A stretch of 64,000 nt of DNA, from assembly GCF_003367505.1 (NCBI RefSeq), contig NZ_PXXX01000024.1, forward strand, positions 124,001 to 188,000. Direction: 5' to 3'. Shown here piece by piece: positions 38,052-48,178 of this stretch (positions are counted from its first letter, which is position 1; each line of letters opens with the position of its first letter). Position numbers and translations under genes: made by a program. This DNA comes from Lysinibacillus capsici. Lineage in GTDB: Bacteria; Bacillota; Bacilli; Bacillales_A; Planococcaceae. The notes under the pieces were generated by a model. It searched no databases, was not told where the DNA came from, and saw only the letters and a program-made list of their open reading frames with translations.

Positions 38052-38065
38052 CGCAAGAAATCAGC

Positions 38066-38071
38066 TATAAT
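38066..38071 (+). promoter_or_regulatory. -10 box of acuABC
   Basis: Consensus TATAAT, 28 bases before the acuA ATG; no good -35 is present, suggesting activator or cre-dependent control. Confidence 0.55.
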
Positions 38072-38099
38072 GGAATTATTAAACTCAGGTGGTGTAATT

Positions 38100-38732
38100 A
38101 TGGAACATAAAAAAACTTTTTTTTCTGTCACAAAGGAAACAAAGCATGGTACTGTGTATGTGGAAGGACCTGTGCCTCCAGAAAAATTAGCTACATATTC
38201 ATTCCATGAAGGCTTGGTTGCCTTCAGACCTCCAAAACAGCAACAGCAGGCCATTATAGAAATTGCTGGACTACCCGAAGGCCGTATTATTATTATTCGA
38301 AACGAAGATATTATTGTAGGCTATGTTACCTATCTTTACCCTGATCCACTTGAACGATGGGCAGAAGATCGTATCGATGACATGATTGAATTAGGTGCCA
38401 TTGAAGTCATTCCAGACTACCGTGGTACTGGTGCTGGGAAGGCACTACTAGCCGTTTCATTTATGGGGGATGAAATGGAAGATTATCTTGTGATTACTAC
38501 CGAGTACTATTGGCATTGGGATTTAAAAGGAACTGGTTTAAATGTTTGGGATTACCGCAAAATGATGGAGAAAATGATGAGCTCTGCTGGTTTCGAATAT
38601 TTTGCAACAGATGATCCTGAAATTACATCACATCCAGCCAATTGCCTGATGGCGCGCGAAGGAAAACGGGTGCCTCCTGAGACAATGGAAAGATTTGATA
38701 GACTTCGTTTTAGAAATCGTTTCATGTATTAA
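38100..38732 (+). CDS. acuA: AcuA, protein acetyltransferase acting on AcsA
   Basis: A 210-residue GNAT-type acetyltransferase that inactivates acetyl-CoA synthetase by acetylating its C-terminal lysine in Bacillus. The acetyl-CoA site is EVIPDYRGTGAGKALLAVSF (about 101-120), followed by a characteristic YYWHWDLKGTGLNVWDYRKMM segment. The ATG at 38100 follows CAGGTGGTG. First gene of acuA-acuB-acuC, divergent from its target acsA as in B. subtilis. Confidence 0.95.
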   Translation: MEHKKTFFSVTKETKHGTVYVEGPVPPEKLATYSFHEGLVAFRPPKQQQQAIIEIAGLPEGRIIIIRNEDIIVGYVTYLYPDPLERWAEDRIDDMIELGAIEVIPDYRGTGAGKALLAVSFMGDEMEDYLVITTEYYWHWDLKGTGLNVWDYRKMMEKMMSSAGFEYFATDDPEITSHPANCLMAREGKRVPPETMERFDRLRFRNRFMY

Positions 38733-38756
38733 AACTAATACAAAGGGGATGCATAT

Positions 38757-39404
38757 ATGATTGTAGAAGAAATTATGAATGATAAGCCTTATACATTAGC
38801 TCCTACCAATACAGTGCAGGAGGCACTAAAGTTAATGCGTGAAAAGAAAGTTCGTCATTTACCAGTTGTAGATGATGAACACCACGTTTTAGGTGTAATT
38901 ACTGAACGAGATATTAAAGAGGTCTTGCCCTCATCTTTGCAGGATGAACCAAACTCTCCTATTTTTAATGCAAAAGTAGAGGATATTATGGTGAAAGACC
39001 CCCTTATAGGTCATCCACTAGATTTTGTTGAAGAGGTGGCACTTACGTTTTACGAATCAAAAATAGGCTGTTTACCTATTGTCTCTGGTGGAAAATTGGT
39101 AGGCATTGTTACGACAACAGATTTACTCTATACATATATAGAGCTGACTGGTGCTACAGAGCCTGGGTCAAAAATCGAGATTCGGGTATCCGATACCCCA
39201 GGAGTTTTATTTGAAATTACAAAAATATTTCATCAACATCATGCCAATGTCCAAAGCGTCTTAGTTTATCCTGACTCTGAAAATACACAAAACAAAATTT
39301 TAAGCGTCCGAGTAAAAACACTAAATCCTTTAGCAATGATTGAAGATCTACGCAAAGAGGGCTTTGATGTCCTATGGCCAAATTTACCGGGTGTTTCGCT
39401 ATAA
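38757..39404 (+). CDS. acuB: AcuB, CBS-domain pair plus ACT domain
   Basis: A 215-residue cytoplasmic protein with two CBS motifs (about 1-60 and 70-130) and a C-terminal ACT-like domain (about 138-210, KIEIRVSDTPGVLFEITKIF). CBS pairs bind adenosine nucleotides, and ACT domains bind small ligands such as amino acids. Its function in the acu operon is not established. AAAGGGGATG precedes the ATG. Its TAA stop shares its last A with the acuC ATG (TAATG), so the two are coupled. Confidence 0.94.
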   Translation: MIVEEIMNDKPYTLAPTNTVQEALKLMREKKVRHLPVVDDEHHVLGVITERDIKEVLPSSLQDEPNSPIFNAKVEDIMVKDPLIGHPLDFVEEVALTFYESKIGCLPIVSGGKLVGIVTTTDLLYTYIELTGATEPGSKIEIRVSDTPGVLFEITKIFHQHHANVQSVLVYPDSENTQNKILSVRVKTLNPLAMIEDLRKEGFDVLWPNLPGVSL

Positions 39405-40564
39405 TGAAAAAGGCCGTATTCGTATACTCGCCAGAACAACTCGGATATAAATTTTCAGATACACATCCTTTCAATCATAAACGCTTGACGCTAACTATGG
39501 ATCTACTAAAAAATATTAATGCACTCGATGATGTAGATATTGTACCAGCACGTGTTGCAACGGAAGAAGAGCTATTGCTTGCACATGATTCAAAATATAT
39601 AGATATTGTAAAAAAAGCAGGACATGGTGAATTATCAGAAGCACAATGTGAAAGCTATGGGATTGGAACTGAAGATACCCCTATTTTTGAAAATATGCAT
39701 GAAGCAAGTGCACAGCTAGTTGGTGGAACTTTAACCGCTGTTGATTATGTAATGGAAGGAAAAGCCGAACACGCCCTTAACCTTGGTGGAGGACTCCATC
39801 ATGGTTTCCGTGGTCGTGCATCAGGTTTTTGTATTTACAATGATAGCACAGTGGCTATTCGTTACTTGCAGGAAAAGTACAACGCTCGTGTACTTTATGT
39901 AGATACAGATGCTCATCATGGGGATGGTGTCCAATGGAGCTTTTATGAGGATCCTAATGTTTGTACACTGTCCATACATGAAACTGGTCGTTATCTATTC
40001 CCTGGAACCGGAAATATTACTGAGCGTGGCAATGGGCAAGGCTATGGAACCTCCTTTAATTTTCCAATGGATGCGTTTACTGAGGATGAAAGTTTCCTAG
40101 AGATCTATGAACAGTCAATGCGAGAGATTTTTGAATTTTTCAAGCCAGATGTTGTATTAACACAAAATGGTGCAGATGCACATTATTTTGATCCATTAAC
40201 ACATTTACATGGAACAATGAATATTTATCGCGAAATTCCTAAGCTAGCTCATCAATTAGCACATGAGTATTGTGATGGTCGATGGATTGCAGTGGGGGGC
40301 GGTGGCTACGATATTTGGCGAGTGGTGCCCCGTGCCTGGTCCATGTTATGGTTGGAAATGACTGACCAAGCGTTACCAATGGGGCCACTCCCTCAAGCAT
40401 GGCTGGATCGCTGGCAACCAGAAGCACCTGTTCCTTTTATTCCAACATGGGAGGATCCGATTCCTTTATATGAGCCAATTCCTCGTAAAGCGGAAATAGA
40501 GGAAAAGAATGCTCAAATGTTAGCCAAATCGCTACATATTATTCGGAATGAAAGACGGGATTAA
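39404..40564 (+). CDS. acuC: AcuC, protein lysine deacetylase
   Basis: A 386-residue zinc-dependent class I histone-deacetylase-fold enzyme that reactivates AcsA by removing its acetyl group. Active-site blocks are intact: LGGGLHHGFRGRASGFCIYND, VDTDAHHGDGVQW (the His-Asp and zinc ligands), NGADAHYFDPLTHL and AVGGGGYD. The start at 39404 overlaps the acuB stop by one base; the longer frame to 39374 lies inside acuB. With acuA and acsA it forms a reversible acetylation switch on acetate activation. Confidence 0.96.
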   Translation: MKKAVFVYSPEQLGYKFSDTHPFNHKRLTLTMDLLKNINALDDVDIVPARVATEEELLLAHDSKYIDIVKKAGHGELSEAQCESYGIGTEDTPIFENMHEASAQLVGGTLTAVDYVMEGKAEHALNLGGGLHHGFRGRASGFCIYNDSTVAIRYLQEKYNARVLYVDTDAHHGDGVQWSFYEDPNVCTLSIHETGRYLFPGTGNITERGNGQGYGTSFNFPMDAFTEDESFLEIYEQSMREIFEFFKPDVVLTQNGADAHYFDPLTHLHGTMNIYREIPKLAHQLAHEYCDGRWIAVGGGGYDIWRVVPRAWSMLWLEMTDQALPMGPLPQAWLDRWQPEAPVPFIPTWEDPIPLYEPIPRKAEIEEKNAQMLAKSLHIIRNERRD

Positions 40565-40570
40565 TTTCTT

Positions 40571-40597
40571 GGCCTCACGATATTCGTGGGGCTTTTT
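40571..40597 (+). terminator. Terminator after acuABC
   Basis: Stem GCCTCACG/CGTGGGGC with loop ATATT and five T. Confidence 0.82.
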
Positions 40598-40696
40598 AAA
40601 TTAGATGAATGCTTTTGGTGGTATATCCATCAATTCTTTTGTTCTATCCCTCACTTTTGAAACGCTATCCTCTATTTTTGACGTTCCATCCAGCAA

Positions 40697-40736
40697 ATAA
40701 AAACACGCAAATCCTTCATAAGCGATTTACGTGTTA
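40697..40736 (-). terminator. Terminator after ccpA
   Basis: Stem AACACGTAAATC/GATTTGCGTGTT on the minus strand followed by T-rich sequence. Confidence 0.75.
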
Positions 40737-40742
40737 GTATCA

Positions 40743-41747
40743 TTATTTACTTTTGACAGATTGTCGATGCTCAATACGGTGTGGTAAAATAACCGCTTCG
40801 TCCTCGACAGTTTCCTTGCTCATTAATTTTGTCAGCAGGCGCATTGCAACAGCTCCAATATCGTAAAGCGGTAGCGCGACACTTGTTAACTGTGGGCGAA
40901 CCATTCGTGCTAACTTTGAGTTCTCAAAGCTGATAACTTCAATATCTTCTGGAACATTTTTGCCCGCATCTTGTGCGCCATGAATTAAACCGATGGCCAA
41001 TTCATCACTTCCTGCAAAATAAGCTGTTGGTGGCTGTTCAAGAGCAGATAAAATCTCCCAAGCCTCTAAGCCCATATCATAGCTGGACTCTTCTGCAGCA
41101 ATTAATGCTTCATCTATTGGTAAACCAGCATCCTGCAATGCTTTCTTATAGGCTGCTAGCTTGAATTTTCCGTTAATTGTATACGAAAGTGGGCCAGTTA
41201 CAAAACCAATCCGTGTATGGCCATTTTGAATAAGTAATGAAATAGCTTCATAAGCCGCCTGGAAATAATCGATATTCACAGTTGCAATTGTTTGGGATTC
41301 ATCCACAGAGCCTGCAAGCACAATTGGTACTGGCGAATGATCCATCGTTTGCTGCATCTTTTCTGTAACCTCATCACTCATCATGACAATACCATCAACC
41401 TGTTTTCCAAGCATTGTATCCAGTAGCTGTAACTCTTTATCTTCATGTTGATCTGAGTTGGCTAAAATAATATTGTAACGATACATTGTGGCAATATCCT
41501 CTACACCACGAGCCAGCTCCGCATAAACATTGTTTGCAATATCTGGGATAATCACGCCAACTGTTGTTGTTTTCTTACTTGCTAAACCTCGCGCTACTGC
41601 GTTTGGACGGTATTCTAATCGTTCAATTACTTCTAGTACTTTTTTTCGTGTTGCTGGTTTTACGTTTTGATTACCATTGACTACACGAGAGACCGTTGCC
41701 ATGGAAACATTTGCTTCTCTTGCAACATCATAAATTGTAACAGTCAT
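40743..41747 (-). CDS. ccpA: Catabolite control protein A
   Basis: A 334-residue LacI/GalR-family regulator, the global catabolite repressor/activator working with HPr-Ser-P at cre sites. The helix-turn-helix [20 protein letters not shown] and the hinge helix [16 protein letters not shown] are as in Bacillus CcpA; a periplasmic-binding-protein-like core follows. GGGAGGCACG precedes the ATG. It lies between acuABC and aroA, the same order as in B. subtilis. Confidence 0.97.
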   Translation of the reverse strand: MTVTIYDVAREANVSMATVSRVVNGNQNVKPATRKKVLEVIERLEYRPNAVARGLASKKTTTVGVIIPDIANNVYAELARGVEDIATMYRYNIILANSDQHEDKELQLLDTMLGKQVDGIVMMSDEVTEKMQQTMDHSPVPIVLAGSVDESQTIATVNIDYFQAAYEAISLLIQNGHTRIGFVTGPLSYTINGKFKLAAYKKALQDAGLPIDEALIAAEESSYDMGLEAWEILSALEQPPTAYFAGSDELAIGLIHGAQDAGKNVPEDIEVISFENSKLARMVRPQLTSVALPLYDIGAVAMRLLTKLMSKETVEDEAVILPHRIEHRQSVKSK

Positions 41748-41781
41748 CGTACGTGCCTCCCTTTTTTCCTATTATAGCCTT

Positions 41782-41811
41782 ATCATACGATAATTTTCAT
41801 ATTATTTTCAA
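41782..41811 (-). promoter_or_regulatory. Promoter of ccpA
   Basis: TTGAAA and TATGAT on the minus strand with an 18-base spacer, 34 bases upstream of the ccpA ATG. Confidence 0.6.
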
Positions 41812-41877
41812 GAAGAACTACGTAAAAACCAAGTACTAATAGTCCTATTCTAGACATTATTTTGTCACGATATAATA

Positions 41878-41909
41878 AACACCGCCTGCCGAAGTAAGCA
41901 AGCGGTGTT
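41878..41909 (-). terminator. Terminator after aroA
   Basis: Stem AACACCGCTTGC/GCAGGCGGTGTT (one G-U pair) on the minus strand, just past the aroA stop. Confidence 0.85.
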
Positions 41910-41921
41910 CGCTGTTAACAA

Positions 41922-43007
41922 TTAAGCATGAATTTCATGGTTTTTCATGAATTTTTGTAGCGTTTCATAGAATGCGTCAAATGTTGGGATGTCCATTTGT
42001 TGTTGTGAGTCAGACAGTGCCACAGATGGATCTGGATGCACCTCTGCCATGACACCATCAGCACCAATTGCAATAGCTGCTTTTGCACAAGGTAATAATA
42101 AATCACGACGCCCTGTTGAATGTGTAACATCTACGAATACTGGCAAATGCGTTTCTTGTTTTAAAACTGGTACGGCTGAAATATCTAATGTATTACGAGT
42201 TGCTTTTTCATAAGTACGAATACCACGTTCACAAAGGATAATGTTTTCATTTCCTTTAGACATAATGTATTCTGCAGCATGAATGAATTCATCAATTGTT
42301 GCAGCTAAACCTCGTTTTAATAAGACAGGTTTATTTGTTGCACCTGCTGCTTTTAATAATTCAAAGTTCTGCATATTACGTGCACCAATTTGGATGACAT
42401 CAATATAATCCAATGCTTCCTCCAAATGACCTGGTGTCACGATTTCTGTAATAACACCTAAACCATATTCCTCGGACACACGTTTTAAGATTTTCAGACC
42501 TTCTAATCCAAGACCTTGGAAGTCATAAGGAGAAGTACGTGGCTTATAAGCACCACCACGAATTAACTTTTCGCCTTTTGCTTTAATAGAAGCAGCAACT
42601 GCTGCTACTTGCTCATAAGACTCAACCGCACAAGGACCGAATACGAAAGATGGTTTTCCTTGCCCAATTAATTCACCATTGATATTAATAATTGTATCTT
42701 CTGACTTCTTCTTACGAGATACAAGCAACTCTTTCTTTTTATCAGCTTCAAGTTGTTTTAAAGCTGTTTTAAAGATTTGCTTAAATATATAATCAACCGT
42801 CATTTGGTTTAATGGACCTTGATTGTGTTCTTTAATAAGATCAAGCATGTGTCTTTCACGCAGCGGATCATAGCGATTCACACCTTGTTTTTCTTTAATT
42901 TTACCGATTTCATCAACTACAGCTGCACGTTCATTAATTAGACGAAGAATTTCTAAGTTTAAACCGTCTATTTGACTACGTAAGCTTTCTAAATCTTTTT
43001 GGCTCAT
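41922..43007 (-). CDS. aroA: Bifunctional chorismate mutase/DAHP synthase
   Basis: A 361-residue fusion: an AroQ-type chorismate mutase (about 1-90, [20 protein letters not shown]) joined to a DAHP synthase (about 105-361) with [29 protein letters not shown] and [14 protein letters not shown]. It catalyses the first committed step of aromatic amino-acid synthesis, with feedback through the mutase domain in Bacillus. GGAGAGGAG precedes the ATG. The Bacillus name is aroA (also aroG); it should not be confused with EPSP synthase, called aroA in E. coli. Confidence 0.96.
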   Translation of the reverse strand: MSQKDLESLRSQIDGLNLEILRLINERAAVVDEIGKIKEKQGVNRYDPLRERHMLDLIKEHNQGPLNQMTVDYIFKQIFKTALKQLEADKKKELLVSRKKKSEDTIININGELIGQGKPSFVFGPCAVESYEQVAAVAASIKAKGEKLIRGGAYKPRTSPYDFQGLGLEGLKILKRVSEEYGLGVITEIVTPGHLEEALDYIDVIQIGARNMQNFELLKAAGATNKPVLLKRGLAATIDEFIHAAEYIMSKGNENIILCERGIRTYEKATRNTLDISAVPVLKQETHLPVFVDVTHSTGRRDLLLPCAKAAIAIGADGVMAEVHPDPSVALSDSQQQMDIPTFDAFYETLQKFMKNHEIHA

Positions 43008-43083
43008 GCTTTCTTGCTCCTCTCCTCATGACAGACACTTTCAGAACTCTGAAATGTATGTTACATTTTTAGATAATAGCATT

Positions 43084-43112
43084 ATTATAATCAATGTTGT
43101 TCAGAATGTCAC
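43084..43112 (-). promoter_or_regulatory. Promoter of aroA
   Basis: GTGACA and TATAAT on the minus strand, 17 bases apart, about 75 bases upstream of the aroA ATG. Confidence 0.6.
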
Positions 43113-43180
43113 GCATTTTTAATTTAGCGCTTCAACTCGCTAAATTATTTTCAAGTATGACGCGAAAGGAAGCGATTACA

Positions 43181-45334
43181 TTGAGTTCTAAACTATTCGC
43201 ACTTGATATTGGCACTCGCTCAGTGGTCGGGATTATTCTCCAAGAAGAAAATGATCATTTTCATGTGGAAGATATTTTAGTAAAAGAGCATAAAGAACGT
43301 GCCATGGTAGATGGACAAATACATAATGTCATGTATGTGGCAGAATTAATTAATGAAATAAAACGTGAACTTGAAGAGAAACATGGGCCTCTCACAAAGG
43401 TAAGTGTCGCTGCAGCAGGTCGATCTTTGAAAACTGAACAAGCTAGTGTGACCATCAATATACGTAACCGACCAATTTTTACTGAAGAAGATATTAGTCG
43501 CTTGGAACTTCAGGCTGTTCAACAAGCACAGCAGCAACTCTTGCAACAAAAAGAGGATGCAAAAATTAGCCACTATTATTGTGTAGGTTACTCAGTCCTG
43601 TATTATCGCTTGGATGGCGAGGAGATCGGAAGCCTGTTGGATCAACAAGGGGATGAAGCCCAAATCGAAGTGATAGCAACGTTTCTACCTCGTGTAGTTG
43701 TGGAATCATTGATTGCCGCTCTTAAACGAGCTGATTTAGAGATGGAAGCATTGACGTTAGAACCGATTGCTGCCATTAATGTGCTGATTCCTCCAACGAT
43801 GCGTCGCCTAAATGTGGCACTTGTTGATATAGGGGCAGGTACATCAGATATTGCCATTACGGATAAAAGTACAGTTGTAGCTTACGGCATGGTCCCTACA
43901 GCTGGCGATGAAATAACAGAAGCTTTAAGCGACCACTATTTGCTAGACTTCCCTGTAGCTGAAGAGGCTAAACGTCAGCTACAAACCTCTGAAGAGATAT
44001 TGATTCAAGATATTCTAGGCTTTGATCAGTTCTATCCAAAGGAAGAGGTTTTTTTAGCAATTGAGCCTGCAGTGAAACAGTTGGCGAAGTCTATCGGAGA
44101 AGAAATTCTACGACTCAATAATCGAGTAGCACCCAAAGCCGTTATGCTGGTTGGTGGCGGTAGTTTAACACCCAACCTTACTACAGAACTAGGTCAAGTT
44201 CTAGATTTACCAGCTAATCGTATTGCTGTTCGAGGCATTGATGCTATTCAAAACTTAACAAAAGAAGATCATATAAAAGCCTCACCTGAATTAGTCACAC
44301 CTATTGGTATTGCCATTGCTGCTAAAAAAATGCCGATTCAATATATGAGTTTAACAGTCAATAACCAAGTGGTACGCCTTTTTGAACTAAAAGAAATGAC
44401 TGTTGCAGATGCCTTTCTAGCTGCAAATATTCGCGCAAAGCAATTATATGGAAAACCAGGACATGGACTATCTATCAGTGTCAACGGACAGGACATATTT
44501 ATACCAGGTGGACATGGTCAGCCTGCTGAAATATTGGTAAACGGGCATCAGGCATCAACAAAAAGCCTGATTAAAACTGGAGATGCCATTCAGTTAATAG
44601 AAGGCCAAGATGGGCAACAGGCGACGGCTACAGTAAGAGATCTTATAGATGATGCAGCAATAAAGACTGTGACAATCCAAAACACCAAATATGTGATTGA
44701 GCCCAAAATTTCTGTCAATAACTCTTCTGCATCACTCGATACCGTTTTAAATGATCGTGATATCGTCGTTTTTGATATTGCCGAAACAATTGAGGATGTA
44801 TTCAAAATCACTAATAATTGGCATTTGTTAAAGCAATTTGAGTCCTATACGATTCAAGTAGATGGACAACCTTTATATTTACCAGAGTTCTCCTCTCAGC
44901 TAATGATTAATGGAAAAGTAGCCAAATTGAGCTATGCTGTACAAAATGGAGATGTGATAAGCTTCCAACAACCATCTCTACCAACAGTACAGCATATCGC
45001 AGACCAAATGAATCTTTTGCTAGAGGATAAAATCATTATTCATTTCCAACAGGAAGTTTTGGAACTAAAGAAGACTGCAAATGAAGCGATTGTTAATAAA
45101 ATGGTTGTGTCACCACAATCCACTGTACACAATGGAGCGACTTTAGTATTTAAAGAAAAGGATCGCAGTCGTTGGATTTATCAAGATGTTTTCCGATTCT
45201 CTAATTGGCAGCTGCCAAGTGCCTTTAAGGGGAATTTTACGATTTTAAGAAATGGTCAGCCAGCGAGCTTTGATACAGAGATATTTGGTGGTGATCAATT
45301 AGAAATAATATTAGAAGCTACACCTATCATTTAA
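43181..45334 (+). CDS. FtsA/PilM-like actin-fold ATPase with repeat-bearing C-terminus
   Basis: 717 residues from the TTG at 43181, which has AAAGGAAG 8 bases upstream; the longer ATG reading from 43094 lacks a site and covers the aroA promoter. The N-terminal 390 residues are an FtsA-type ATPase: FALDIGTRSVVGI (phosphate 1), ALVDIGAGTSDIAI (phosphate 2) and VMLVGGGSLTPNL (adenosine). The remaining 330 residues contain about five degenerate copies of a hydrophobic-x-NG…GD-hydrophobic unit. There is no FtsA-like C-terminal amphipathic helix. Similar long proteins beside aroA/ccpA occur in other Bacillales, annotated as cell division FtsA; the true role is unknown. Confidence 0.85.
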   Translation: MSSKLFALDIGTRSVVGIILQEENDHFHVEDILVKEHKERAMVDGQIHNVMYVAELINEIKRELEEKHGPLTKVSVAAAGRSLKTEQASVTINIRNRPIFTEEDISRLELQAVQQAQQQLLQQKEDAKISHYYCVGYSVLYYRLDGEEIGSLLDQQGDEAQIEVIATFLPRVVVESLIAALKRADLEMEALTLEPIAAINVLIPPTMRRLNVALVDIGAGTSDIAITDKSTVVAYGMVPTAGDEITEALSDHYLLDFPVAEEAKRQLQTSEEILIQDILGFDQFYPKEEVFLAIEPAVKQLAKSIGEEILRLNNRVAPKAVMLVGGGSLTPNLTTELGQVLDLPANRIAVRGIDAIQNLTKEDHIKASPELVTPIGIAIAAKKMPIQYMSLTVNNQVVRLFELKEMTVADAFLAANIRAKQLYGKPGHGLSISVNGQDIFIPGGHGQPAEILVNGHQASTKSLIKTGDAIQLIEGQDGQQATATVRDLIDDAAIKTVTIQNTKYVIEPKISVNNSSASLDTVLNDRDIVVFDIAETIEDVFKITNNWHLLKQFESYTIQVDGQPLYLPEFSSQLMINGKVAKLSYAVQNGDVISFQQPSLPTVQHIADQMNLLLEDKIIIHFQQEVLELKKTANEAIVNKMVVSPQSTVHNGATLVFKEKDRSRWIYQDVFRFSNWQLPSAFKGNFTILRNGQPASFDTEIFGGDQLEIILEATPII

Positions 45335-45377
45335 AAAAGGGATACGTTACAACTTTATCTTGTAACGTATCCCTTTA
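45334..45377. terminator. Bidirectional terminator between the FtsA-like gene and ytxH
   Basis: A 17-bp perfect stem (AAAGGGATACGTTACAA and its complement) between convergent genes. Confidence 0.9.
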
Positions 45378-45386
45378 TATTATGCA

Positions 45387-45887
45387 TTATGCACGAACTT
45401 CTTCATTTGTTTCTTCTTTTTGATCTGCTTTTTCTGTCGTTTCTTCGGCTTTTGGTTCCTCACTTGGAATATAATCCTCTAATGGTTCTTCCCCTTCAAA
45501 GGAAACCGTACCATCATCAAAAACAGTTGGTGCTTTTGCCGTTTTTAGTGTTTTTACTTTCTCTACTAATTGTGTAGATTGCTCTTGAATTTGTTTAGAA
45601 AGTTGAACTGTTTTATCTTTTGCAGTTGTCGAGAAGTCTGCACTCTTATCTTTTAGCTGAACAGCTTGTACAGCCACATCACTGCGTAAATCTTTTCCTG
45701 ATTTTGGAGCTAACAGTAGACCTGCAGCAGCCCCTACGATTCCACCAACTAATGCGCCAATCACAAAATCTTTCATGTTTACACGCTCCTCTTCATAAAT
45801 CGAGTCTTGCGGATGATAAAGCTGAGGCAAAGAACTTTCAAGCTGCTGTTCCTTTACTTCGTTAAAATTTGGCTTTTGAGTTGTCAT
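45387..45887 (-). CDS. ytxH: YtxH-domain stress-associated protein
   Basis: 166 residues from ATG 45887. A charged N-terminal extension (about 1-37) precedes the YtxH core MKDFVIGALVGGIVGAAAGLLLAPKSG (a glycine-zipper-like membrane segment), a helical Lys/Gln region and an acidic tail. Two starts are possible: 45887 (GGGGAGGA upstream) and 45776 (GAGGAGCG upstream, giving the usual YtxH N-terminus). In B. subtilis, ytxG-ytxH-ytxJ is a stress operon; ytxJ is absent here. Function unknown. Confidence 0.88.
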   Translation of the reverse strand: MTTQKPNFNEVKEQQLESSLPQLYHPQDSIYEEERVNMKDFVIGALVGGIVGAAAGLLLAPKSGKDLRSDVAVQAVQLKDKSADFSTTAKDKTVQLSKQIQEQSTQLVEKVKTLKTAKAPTVFDDGTVSFEGEEPLEDYIPSEEPKAEETTEKADQKEETNEEVRA

Positions 45888-46022
45888 GCAACAATTCCTC
45901 CCCATCTAATTATCAAATTTGTCTAGACTGGTTGTCCATCTATTTTCACAGATGCATCTTCAACTTATATGTCTAAGACTTTATTTTTATTCAGCCAGCA
46001 TAAAATACTCACTGAATAATTA

Positions 46023-46526
46023 TCATTTTTTACGACCCCATTTTCTTTTTGGTGTTTCTTCTACTTGCACAGTTTCAAATGCATAGGCATCAGGTGATAC
46101 CGTTTCCTGCTCGATGATTTTTCGCTTTTTCCATTTATCAGCAATACCCATCGCAACATTACTCCATTGTACAACTTGTGCAATTTTTTCTTCATTTTGT
46201 TCTACGCTTTTAGAAACAGAAGAAGTGATCTGCTGAACAGAATTATTTAAACCATTAACGGAGTCACCAATACCTTTAACAGCTTGAACAACTGAATTTA
46301 ATTGTTCAGATTTATGTTGAATATCCTCTGCTAAGCTATTTGTTTTTGATAATAAAGAAGTTGTTTCGCGTGTAATGCCTTCCATTTGGCCTTCAATCCC
46401 AGATAATGTCCCTGCTAAGCTGTTTAAGATGGATTTAAGCGAGAATAATGTCATGCCCACGCTCACACATAAAATTAAAAAACCGATTGCAGCAATAATG
46501 GCTGCAATATACAAAATCACTTCCAT
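46023..46526 (-). CDS. ytxG: DUF948 membrane protein YtxG
   Basis: A 167-residue protein with one N-terminal membrane segment (about 2-27, VILYIAAIIAAIGFLILCVSVG) followed by a coiled-coil resembling methyl-accepting chemoreceptor helices (Ser/Gln/Asn-rich heptads), then a basic C-terminus ending RKWGRKK. GCAGGAGGTC precedes the ATG. First gene of ytxG-ytxH, downstream of murC in the same direction. It has no enzymatic motif; its role in stress response is known only from Bacillus expression data. Confidence 0.92.
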   Translation of the reverse strand: MEVILYIAAIIAAIGFLILCVSVGMTLFSLKSILNSLAGTLSGIEGQMEGITRETTSLLSKTNSLAEDIQHKSEQLNSVVQAVKGIGDSVNGLNNSVQQITSSVSKSVEQNEEKIAQVVQWSNVAMGIADKWKKRKIIEQETVSPDAYAFETVQVEETPKRKWGRKK

Positions 46527-46612
46527 AAGTTGACCTCCTGCTAGTAAATTGTCTTTACTATTACTTTCCCTATCTTCGACAAAAAAAACGGAATTCCTGC
46601 TTAAATTTGAGA

Positions 46613-46645
46613 AAAAACAGCTTAACCCCTACGGACTAAGCTGTT
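46613..46645 (-). terminator. Terminator overlapping the murC stop
   Basis: AAACAGCTTA/TTAAGCTGTTT on the minus strand followed by TTTTTT; the left arm includes the last codons of murC. Confidence 0.8.
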
Positions 46646-47949
46646 TCATTGTTTTTAAGCACGTCTTCAAAAGCATCTTGGAACTTGTGAACATCACCAG
46701 CGCCCATAAATAAAAATACTGCGCCATTATGTTTTGTTAATATATCAATTCCTTCAGTGGTAATCACTGCACTGCCTTCAATAAGTGACGCTAAATCATG
46801 AATAGAAAGCGCGCCTTGCGTTTCTCTCGCAGAGCCAAATATATCACATAAATAGGCTGTATCTGCAAGGCTCAAACTATCCGCAAAATCTTGTAAAAAA
46901 GCTTGTGTACGTGTAAATGTATGTGGTTGGAAAATCGCAACTAGCTCACGTTCAGGAAATTTTTGTCGTGCTGATTGAATTGTCGCGCGAATTTCCGTTG
47001 GATGGTGTGCATAGTCATCTATTAAAACATTATCCCCTATATCCGTCTCAGTAAAACGTCTTTTTACACCTTTATACGTGTGTAAACGCTCCTGAATAAT
47101 ATCTGGAGAAATGCCTTCATATTCACATAGCGTAATAACGGCCAATGTATTTAAAACAGCATGATCCCCAAATAATGGGATAAAGAAAGTGCTATAAAAT
47201 TCATTACGTACAAAAACATCAAATTTTGTACCCTCAGTTGTTTTTTCAACATTACGAGCTTCAAAGTCATTTTCAGCACCAAATCCATAATACACAACTG
47301 GTACTTTTGCTTGAATACGTTGAAGCTGTTCATCATCACCACATGCTATAATTGCTTTTTTCACTTGTAATGCTAATGATTGAAATGCAGAATATACGTC
47401 CTCTATATTAGCGAAGTAATCTGGATGATCAAAATCGATGTTCGTCATCACAGCATAATCAGGATTATATGCTAAAAAGTGACGGCGGTATTCACACGCC
47501 TCCATTACAAAGAAATCAGCATTTTCATGACCTGCCCCAGTACCATCACCAATTAAATAAGATGTCGGTTTATAGCCACCTACCACATGTGCCATTAAAC
47601 CAGTCGTAGATGTTTTACCATGTGCACCTGTGATGGCAATAGATGTATAGTTGCCAATATATTCACCTAAAAATTTATGGTAACGAATGACTTCTACACC
47701 TATTTCTCGAGCACGTACTAATTCAGGGTGATCATCAGAAAATGCATTACCTGCGATCACTGTCATACCTTCTTTAATATTATCTGCATTAAATGTAAAA
47801 ATTGGAATATTACGTTCACGTAACGGTTGCTCCGTGAAGAAATATTTATCGACATCTGAGCCCTGTACTTGTTCACCAGCATCAAATAAGATTTGTGCAA
47901 GCGAACTCATGCCAGAACCTTTAATGCCTGTGAAATGAAAAACTGTCAT
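46636..47949 (-). CDS. murC: UDP-N-acetylmuramate-L-alanine ligase
   Basis: A 437-residue Mur ligase adding L-alanine to UDP-MurNAc in peptidoglycan synthesis. The UDP-binding N-terminus [20 protein letters not shown], the P-loop GAHGKTST (108-115) and the [10 protein letters not shown] block near 310 are present. The ribosome site is GGGGGG. It sits between sftA and ytxG as in B. subtilis, where murC is separate from the dcw cluster. Length is as expected. Confidence 0.97.
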   Translation of the reverse strand: MTVFHFTGIKGSGMSSLAQILFDAGEQVQGSDVDKYFFTEQPLRERNIPIFTFNADNIKEGMTVIAGNAFSDDHPELVRAREIGVEVIRYHKFLGEYIGNYTSIAITGAHGKTSTTGLMAHVVGGYKPTSYLIGDGTGAGHENADFFVMEACEYRRHFLAYNPDYAVMTNIDFDHPDYFANIEDVYSAFQSLALQVKKAIIACGDDEQLQRIQAKVPVVYYGFGAENDFEARNVEKTTEGTKFDVFVRNEFYSTFFIPLFGDHAVLNTLAVITLCEYEGISPDIIQERLHTYKGVKRRFTETDIGDNVLIDDYAHHPTEIRATIQSARQKFPERELVAIFQPHTFTRTQAFLQDFADSLSLADTAYLCDIFGSARETQGALSIHDLASLIEGSAVITTEGIDILTKHNGAVFLFMGAGDVHKFQDAFEDVLKNNETA

Positions 47950-48178
47950 TAATTAAACCCCCCGGGAATTTCAATATCCCATCTATCATCTATTAGGTGT
48001 ATCGTATTATTTCACGAATGGTTAGGTATTAATACCTTCACAAGTGTTAAAAAATACGTACTATTCAACACATCTTGTCTATTATAGCACTTTTTATGCA
48101 TAAGGATAGATGTGTAACTTTTCTAAAAAAACTAAATTCGACGTAAATTAGATAATCTAGACGAAAACAATGCAATTC

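Noticed and set aside
37841-38254. 137-codon minus-strand frame between acsA and acuA
   Set aside because: It overlaps the acuA start and its promoter, has Cys/Phe-rich composition and no ribosome site.
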